The notes under the pieces were generated by a model. That model was given only the letters and a program-made list of their open reading frames with translations. It was not told the DNA's origin and made no database searches. A DNA stretch of 64,000 nt from Blepharisma japonicum (Eukaryota; Ciliophora; Heterotrichea; Heterotrichida; Blepharismidae): the NCBI GenBank assembly GCA_949751835.1, contig CATKHK010000078.1:124001-188000 (forward strand), read 5' to 3'. The translations under genes and the position numbers were made by a program. Within the stretch, counting starts at the first letter, position 1; each line of letters begins with the position of its first letter. Of the stretch, positions 58,125 to 64,000 are shown piece after piece.

Positions 58125-58547
58125 GCTAATATTTAGAAATTTAACTAAATCTAAATTTAAACAATTATTTTCTTCATGATCAGAGAGCTTTTCAATATTT
58201 AATATTAATCAGCCATAAATTCCAATCACTTATATAAAGCAAATAAATGAATAATAGAATATTTGATTAGTATATATCTCAGTATTTAAACAAAATATAT
58301 TTATGATCCAATGCGCAATAACCGTAATAAAATTAAATAAAGCCAAGAGTAGCTGTAATATTAATCAAGGTTTCAAAAGATATAAATTAAGTTAACTTTT
58401 TATCAATGCTAAGAAATAATATTATCAATTTAAAATTAAAATAATCAAAGCAAGAAATGAAAAAAAATTAATTATGAGTAAAATGCCATATTTTTCTAAA
58501 TAATCAATGTTGGTATGATTCTATAAATTGGTGATAGTTACAATTAA
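58125..58547. other. Intergenic, AT-rich
   Basis: Nothing recognised. Leader ends CAATTAA before ATG 58548. Confidence 0.5.
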
Positions 58548-58958
58548 ATGTCATTTTTCTCTGGATTTTCAAATTTGTTTTCTAAGCCCCAAAATAGTTC
58601 AAATTCAGGATATAGAGGTGAAACAATAAGGAGTGCTGAGTATGTTACGAGACCAAAGCAGTCTCCGGAAGCTATAAACGTAGCTGACCATCATGGAGTT
58701 AGGATTACAACTAATGAAGGTAATAAATACCTTGTGCATTCAACACCTTCCTCAGGTGTAGTAGTGACTGACGCTAAGAACATGTCTAATCAATGGCGTG
58801 TCGATCACCAAATTCCCGTTCAAGGCAGAATAACTGTTGGAGAAGCTCACACCCAAGCAAGTGGAAGAACAACTAACAGTTTTGCGAATTATGTGACTGG
58901 AGGTACATGCATTGGAGCAGCCCAAAATGCTGAAAGGGCAATAAGACAGGCTAAATAA
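58548..58958 (+). CDS. Small protein, possible permuted papain (NlpC/LRAT-like) fold
   Basis: 136 residues, intact, TAA stop, no UGA. Disordered N-terminus (FSKPQNSSNSG), then DHHGVRITTNEGNKYLVHS, SNQWRVDHQIPV, TVGEAH and SFANYVTGGTCIGAAQNAERAI. A His-first, Cys-last order, with the Cys at the start of a helix after a Gly-rich turn, is the layout of permuted NlpC/P60 and LRAT thiol enzymes. This is inference from pattern only; it may be an unrelated small protein. No signal peptide. Confidence 0.6.
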   Translation: MSFFSGFSNLFSKPQNSSNSGYRGETIRSAEYVTRPKQSPEAINVADHHGVRITTNEGNKYLVHSTPSSGVVVTDAKNMSNQWRVDHQIPVQGRITVGEAHTQASGRTTNSFANYVTGGTCIGAAQNAERAIRQAK

Positions 58959-59305
58959 AGCCTTAAATAAGAATTTAAGAACAAATTAAAAGGAATCATA
59001 ATTAAAGTTTCTATAAAAAAGGTTTGATTGAAATTCAACAAAAGTTTTATCTTGCGAATTAAAATAAAGTAATATATGTACAAAACAAAATTGGAGGATT
59101 TTAAATCGAAATGTTCTTTCAAAATTGTATTGGCTTCAATTTTTGTAACAATTCTACAAATTGCACTATAATTCAATAATAAGCCATGGAGATTACTGTA
59201 GAAATAAGATCAACTCTTAATATTTAAATTCATGAAATAAAAATCATTGATTTTATTATTTAGAACATTATATAGAAAAAATAGCAACCTATATTATATA
59301 TTAAT
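58959..59305. other. Convergent intergenic region
   Basis: AT-rich 3' spacer between two convergent genes; nothing else seen. Confidence 0.5.
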
Positions 59306-60022
59306 CTATAATCTTGTAGCATTATAAATCTTATATTGTTCCTCCAGCAGTTGAGATAATTCCATAAGCAAATTTGATCTATCTATTAATTCATTTTCGC
59401 ATTTTTCTTGAAACCCCACCAATAATTGCCTTATTTCATCTTTACTCCATTTTGAGTGTTTTTTATGGTGATGGTGCCCAACAATGGAGTCAATTTTGTC
59501 TGCTTCTTTTAAATTTGCTTCAGAAAGGCACTCAACCGCAGCTAGTTTTTTTGTTACTTCAAAAAGCTGAATAAGCTCTACTCCAGTCTTCTTATCTTGA
59601 ACAGTAAAAATACCAGCTTGAATACTTTCCTTTATCTGAGAAATAAACTCTGGCACAAAGATGCACGTCCCAGGTCTTTCCCAAAGTAGAACGATTTTCC
59701 TAAGCTCTTCTAATAAATTTTCACTTTCTGTGTCAACAAGATGCCTTATAGCATCTTCTAAAATTGATGAAAACTCTAATAAATATTGGTTTCCTCTATC
59801 ATCTTTTGAGCTTTTGATGAGAATGTCATTCATTACAAATAGATAAGCGAGTTTCTTTTTATCATCTTTTTGCTGGATAAATTCTTGAAACCATAAAGAA
59901 GTGAGGAAATTGGAAGAAGATTCTTGGTGCGCGAGCATGATGTCAGATATTTCGAATATCTTGTCTTTTGAGGTAGAAATGCTGCGAGTTGAGTTGGTGA
60001 ATTGAATTCGCGCTTCTTCCAT
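59306..60022 (-). CDS. CID (RNA polymerase II CTD-interacting) domain protein, RPRD1-like
   Basis: 238 residues from ATG at 60022 to TAG 59306-59308. Upstream in-frame codons extend to 60091, but that part reads like A-rich leader and lacks the CID pattern, so the ATG after AATAAATTA was chosen. Residues about 10-135 are a CID/RPR eight-helix domain: LTSLWFQEFIQQ, KKKLAYLFVMNDILIKSS, EFSSILEDAIRHLV, ELRKIVLLWERPGTCIFVPEFI. A short linker with HHHHKK and a C-terminal coiled coil (ELIDRSNLLMELSQLLEEQYK) match the CREPT/RPRD1 layout. It would bind phosphorylated RNA polymerase II CTD in the nucleus. Confidence 0.82.
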   Translation of the reverse strand: MEEARIQFTNSTRSISTSKDKIFEISDIMLAHQESSSNFLTSLWFQEFIQQKDDKKKLAYLFVMNDILIKSSKDDRGNQYLLEFSSILEDAIRHLVDTESENLLEELRKIVLLWERPGTCIFVPEFISQIKESIQAGIFTVQDKKTGVELIQLFEVTKKLAAVECLSEANLKEADKIDSIVGHHHHKKHSKWSKDEIRQLLVGFQEKCENELIDRSNLLMELSQLLEEQYKIYNATRL

Positions 60023-62149
60023 TAATTTATTATTTAATTTAAAAATGGGGCAAATGATTTCTGTTATTTTAATTAAAATCATTTTATTCAAAAAGGAATT
60101 ACTTTAAATAAATTTTCGTTTTAATGATATAGCAATAAGAGTTTTAAAGATTTTTATCACATAAGCATTAGTAATTTTCAATTATTAAACATTAAACTCA
60201 TTTACTAAGCCCATATAATTCATAAAATTCTTCTTTTGCTATAATTATTTTTGTGCTATATTTAGAAATAGTTTATAAAATAAATCCATAATTTAAGGAA
60301 AGCTAATCTTTTTTGCAGTTGAATATGGATCTAAAGCAGAGCACATCAAGATACATATTAATTGATTTTTGCATGCCAACGTATGTCAATAATTGCATGA
60401 AATCATTTTAAATGGTGAATCATATTGAAAATGCTGATAATAAATCTTCTTCAGAAACTAGAAGTAGCCGAGTCCATTCAATTGAAGAATAACTTAAAAT
60501 AGAAAACTTAAGTTAAACAAATCCCAAAAATCATGGAAATTCAAAATAAATCAATAGCTGAATTTTATGATTAAAATCACAGAAATATCAAAATATGAAA
60601 AATGATGATTTATTAAAATCGCGATTCTTATTCCTCATGCTCCAATCAAAATATAAGTAGCTTTATACCCTAAAAGATCAAGATGTGGAGGAAGCTGCTT
60701 TTATCTTCAAGCTAAAGTGATTTTAAGAAAGATCTTGACTATACAAAAGATAATATTTGAAAGGTAAAGAAAAATGAGGAAAGCATAGAAAATCTTTAGA
60801 AGAATCAGAGTTAAGTGATTATTTCTTAATGAATGCAATGTGTAGCAATAGCTACGTAGATGCTTTAGGAACAATTATTAATCATGGAAAAATATCAAAT
60901 CAAATCATCTCAATTGAAATAGAGTAAAATCCCTCTCTAGTAGCTTCAAGCTTAAAAAATATATCATAAATAATTTTTGATAGAAAAAAATTGAAATGCA
61001 AAGAAAATTTACTTAATATATAGGGACTTACTTGCATAAGCTATTTACCTTTACCTTCAAAAGATATTTGATTTTAAAGCTATTTTAATAGCTGGAGATC
61101 TATTCTTAAAGATAAGATAAATACAGATAAGTAAAATGAGATTTATAATTTTGAGAAGCAAGAAAATAGCAATAAATCATTGTGGAACTCATGCGATATT
61201 ATCAAATTTGCCATAGTTGGATAAATTTGGCATCGATTGTGTTTCTGGAGGGAAAGGCTTTCACCGTATTATCCGATTTTAGGTGCTATATTGATGATCT
61301 ACGCATTTTGGCTTAAGAGTAATGGTTTTTTTATTAAAATTTGATTTACAAATCCTGAATCTGATGGAAATAAAAAAGGAGGTAATAGCAAATTTATTAT
61401 ACTCAGTTTTATATGCATGAAACAAATGAGTTAAGAATGGCCATATAAAATGCTATTTTGATATTTTATATTCATAGATGACATGACTTGATTTAATAAA
61501 GATTGAAACTTAATATTTTAAGTGCGAACTATTTTATAATTTTACTTTTTAATCGTTAAAGTGAGATCTATATTCTTGGCAATAAATTGAAATTTTATTT
61601 ACTTAAATTTTTATACTTAATTTCGCAAAGCGAATAATAGTTTTTGATGATTAACTTATCTAATTGTTAGAAGCTGTTGAAAAATGGTGATTTAATAGAA
61701 ATCCAAAATTTTTATTTGTTTTTTATTGATTTTTAAAGGTTTGATTATCCAAAATATATTTTTATCTTTATTTAGGCCAAGGGTTTTCAAACCTGATATA
61801 AATTGCAAATTTCATCATTCTATGAAAATCTACTTAATTATCATAGTTAACTAATGATATAATAAGCTTTTGTGTTATCTGCAAAAAGGCTCTCCACTAG
61901 GTATGAAATTGATAAATTGAACTCCCTATTTTCTTGTGTATTCATTAACCTGAAGCTTAACTCCGCTGCTTGAGAATCAAAAATGCTTCCTATATTTAAT
62001 AGAAATAAAAGAAAGGTTTTTTAAAGAACTTATCTTTACAATTTTGTTGAATAGCTTGTAATATCCATTTAAGAATTTAATATTAAATTTTGCAAATTTC
62101 ACTTACTTTTCATGGAACTTATGAGAGGTCATGGCTGGGAATAAAATTA
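60023..62149. other. Long gene-poor region with decayed coding traces
   Basis: 2.1 kb with no intact gene. Frames at 60327-60500 (MDLKQSTSRYILIDF) and about 60800-61440 (YFLMNAMCSNSYVDALGTIINHG, SLWNSCDIIKFAIVG, FTNPESDGNKKGGNSK) look protein-like but are cut by many TAA/TAG codons and match no family I recognise. Probably one or more dead genes. The remainder is AT-rich. Confidence 0.4.
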
Positions 62150-64000
62150 ATGGAAGAAGAACTTCTGGAAGCTTCAAATTTCGAAACCTTGCATCATGAA
62201 ATTGCTCTAGCTAACTGACATAAAATGCTGAAAATTATGAAAAATGTGATTTTTGGGTCATTTTCAAAGCTTTACAGGGAAAAGAAAAAAAAATCATCCT
62301 TCGATTATTTAAATCAAAAAATAGCCCAAGTGTTATCAAACCTTATTGTTTCGTTTCAGATTATAAGGTTCAACTGAGGTACAGATTTTAAATCAGACAA
62401 TTATGCGGAAACACATTGAAATGCTTTAGGCTATACAAGCATTGATCAAATCTGTGTTTACATAGGAATTCTAGACGGATGCTTTATAGGCTATAGCTGT
62501 TTTATTTTTTTAGTTATAGCGTCACTAATAATATTAGCAATAAAGAGCCACAAAGATGAAGAATTTAAGTCCCATTTTATTATTATCCCAAGCGCATTGA
62601 TATCTATTCTCTCGACAATCTGGTTTATTCCAGCTACACTCATTTTTACGATGGCATTCAAATATTCAGTAATAAGTAAAAATGATGTGCTTGAATATGA
62701 CTCATGCACCAATTGCAATTTGAATTTTGGTTGATTTGGCATTTTTGCCTCAGCCATAAGCCTATTCTTGCTGCCATTTTTAGTATATGGGAATGAAATT
62801 TTTCAAGCCGAACTAAGACATACTTTTGCACTCCAAAATTTAAAAGCAAGAGCTCATTCTATTATAAACATCGATATGGTGATTTTTTCATTTATTTTGC
62901 CAATTGTCTATATTTTTTTGAGCAGCTTTAGTGCATATTTCCATCAAGCAATTCTTATTATATATCCACTATATATCATCATCAAAACAATAAAATACAA
63001 TCCTTACTTTAATTCATTTTCAAATATAGTAATCATTGCTAGAAACTTAGCAATTTTACTAGCAACTTTAGGTTTTATTATAGGTGATGTAATTGATGAT
63101 TCATTAGTTCCAATTATTTTTTTTTGATTCGTGAACCCTATATTGTTGTTTATATTGTTACATTATATATCAAAGAATTTACAAAAAACCACAAATTTGA
63201 TATCGAATCAGTATGAATTTGAAAGGAAATTTAGATGTGTACTGATGGATGAAGCGATAGAAGACCCAGAAAAAGTGTTAAAAGAGTTTGAAGAGGCTTT
63301 GAAAAAACCTTGATTTAAATGTGATAAATTTTTTATCATTTGGCAAACAAATTATTGCCTTTATGTCCTTAAAAATGAAAGGCTTGCCAGAATCCGACTT
63401 CATAAAATTTTCTATTTTAAGTCTACAATAGAAGGCTACTACCAAGAATGAGTCCTTTCTTGTCTTCTCGAAAAAAATAACATCGGAAAGTATGAAGACA
63501 TAGGCACAATATTTTATTTTCTGGAATTAGAAAAAATAAAAACTAAAGACAAAGTTCTATGTAATAAATTAGCTGATTTCTGAAATGAAGTTGTAGCTCA
63601 AAAGCCAAACTTTGATAGACTTGAGGTCTTAGCAAATCATGTATCAATAAACTTAAACGCTGTTAATAAAGGATATTCATGCCTCACCAAAAAGTTTCCT
63701 AGCAGAACTGCTTGCCATGATCTTTACGGAACCCTTCAAGTCAATATCCTTCGAAAGCAAGAAAGTGGAAGCTACATGCTTTTAAAAAAAGGGAGTCTCT
63801 TTTCGAAAAGTATCCAAGAAAGCAAGCACAAATCCCTTCCATTTTCCGACTCAAACGGGTTTCTCATTATTTCTGCTGACAAGAGTTCACTTGGACTCAT
63901 TGTCTATGCAAATAATGTGGCTGCAAATATTTTAAAGCAGCCAATAAATGGGATTGTAGGTTCAAATTTAAGTACTTATGTTCCATACCCGTATTCAACA
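62150..64000 (+). CDS. Multi-TM protein with PAS-like segment, 3' end outside window (tmcB-like)
   Basis: Open from ATG 62150 through the window edge, at least 617 residues, with about eight UGA=Trp codons. A later ATG at 62219 is an alternative start. Residues about 90-390 contain about six to seven TM helices (ICVYIGILDGCFIGYSCFIFLV, ALISILSTIWFIPATLIF, FGIFASAISLFLLPFLV, VIFSFILPIVYIFL, LAILLATLGFIIGDV). A cytosolic helical stretch (NLQKTTNLISNQYEFERKF) follows, then GFLIISADKSSLGLIVYANNVAANIL and INGIVGSNLSTYVP, the start of a PAS-type domain. This order is that of the tiny-macrocysts (tmcB)/PAS family, large in ciliates. Probably a membrane sensor. Confidence 0.75.

Noticed and set aside
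1-64000. Dozens of short ORFs that end at TGA or lie opposite longer genes
   Set aside because: They are fragments or shadows created by treating TGA as a stop or by the complementary strand of real genes (for example 1445-1738, 8162-8356, 41103-41363, 57536-57826).
1-64000. tRNA, rRNA or CRISPR features
   Set aside because: No T-loop GTTCRANNC in a cloverleaf context, no rRNA core sequence and no spaced repeat array were seen by eye.

Overview
The window is heterotrich ciliate macronuclear DNA, most like Blepharisma. Three things point there. First, UGA is read as tryptophan: every long gene runs through in-frame TGA codons at conserved Trp positions and ends at TAA or TAG. Second, seven spliceosomal introns can be seen, all exactly 15 nt, all GTA...AG with an A at intron position 10. 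Third, the DNA is AT-rich with short intergenic gaps and A-rich leaders before ATG. No rRNA, tRNA, CRISPR or virus-like element was recognised.

Layout. 1-5225 (+) is the 3' part of a polycystin/REJ-like surface protein (Cys-rich, LamG-like, REJ-like, GPS, several membrane helices). 5477-14233 (-) holds one large Notch-repeat/beta-helix/multi-TM surface protein gene (6756-12974) flanked by two decayed copies of its C-terminal membrane module. 14461-15855 is a decay zone with a kinase fragment and a broken ORF between two 150-bp direct repeats. 16474-22531 has two paralogous PH-like plus Ser/Thr kinases on opposite strands around a secreted or type I membrane protein made of three tandem two-domain units. 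24139-30349 has a cyclin, a pseudokinase and a ubiquitin protease with a long zinc-finger tail. 30475-35031 has an MFS transporter pseudogene, a tiny His-rich ORF, a long-chain acyl-CoA synthetase and a MePCE/Bin3-type RNA cap methyltransferase.

35468-46504 (+) is one 3,668-residue gene: signal peptide, malectin-like domain, nine Cys-rich blocks alternating with eight LamG-like domains, then a multi-TM C-terminus. 46828-51638 carries a ubiquitin-like fusion protein with a GGG end to its UBL, an orphan multi-TM protein, a longin R-SNARE and an E2 ubiquitin-conjugating enzyme. 51639-62149 is gene-sparse: two small intron-containing orphan genes, the axonemal protein DRC3, a small possible permuted papain-fold protein, a CID (RNA polymerase II CTD-binding) protein, and several decayed coding remnants. 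62150-64000 (+) is the start of a multi-TM protein with a PAS-like segment, cut by the window edge.

The genes do not form an operon. Recurring themes are very large modular surface proteins, ubiquitin-system proteins and kinases. Intergenic DNA carries many gene fragments, so segmental duplication and decay are active here. Coordinates of spliced genes include the introns. One gene (6756-12974) has a 139-bp interruption that resembles an unexcised germline segment.
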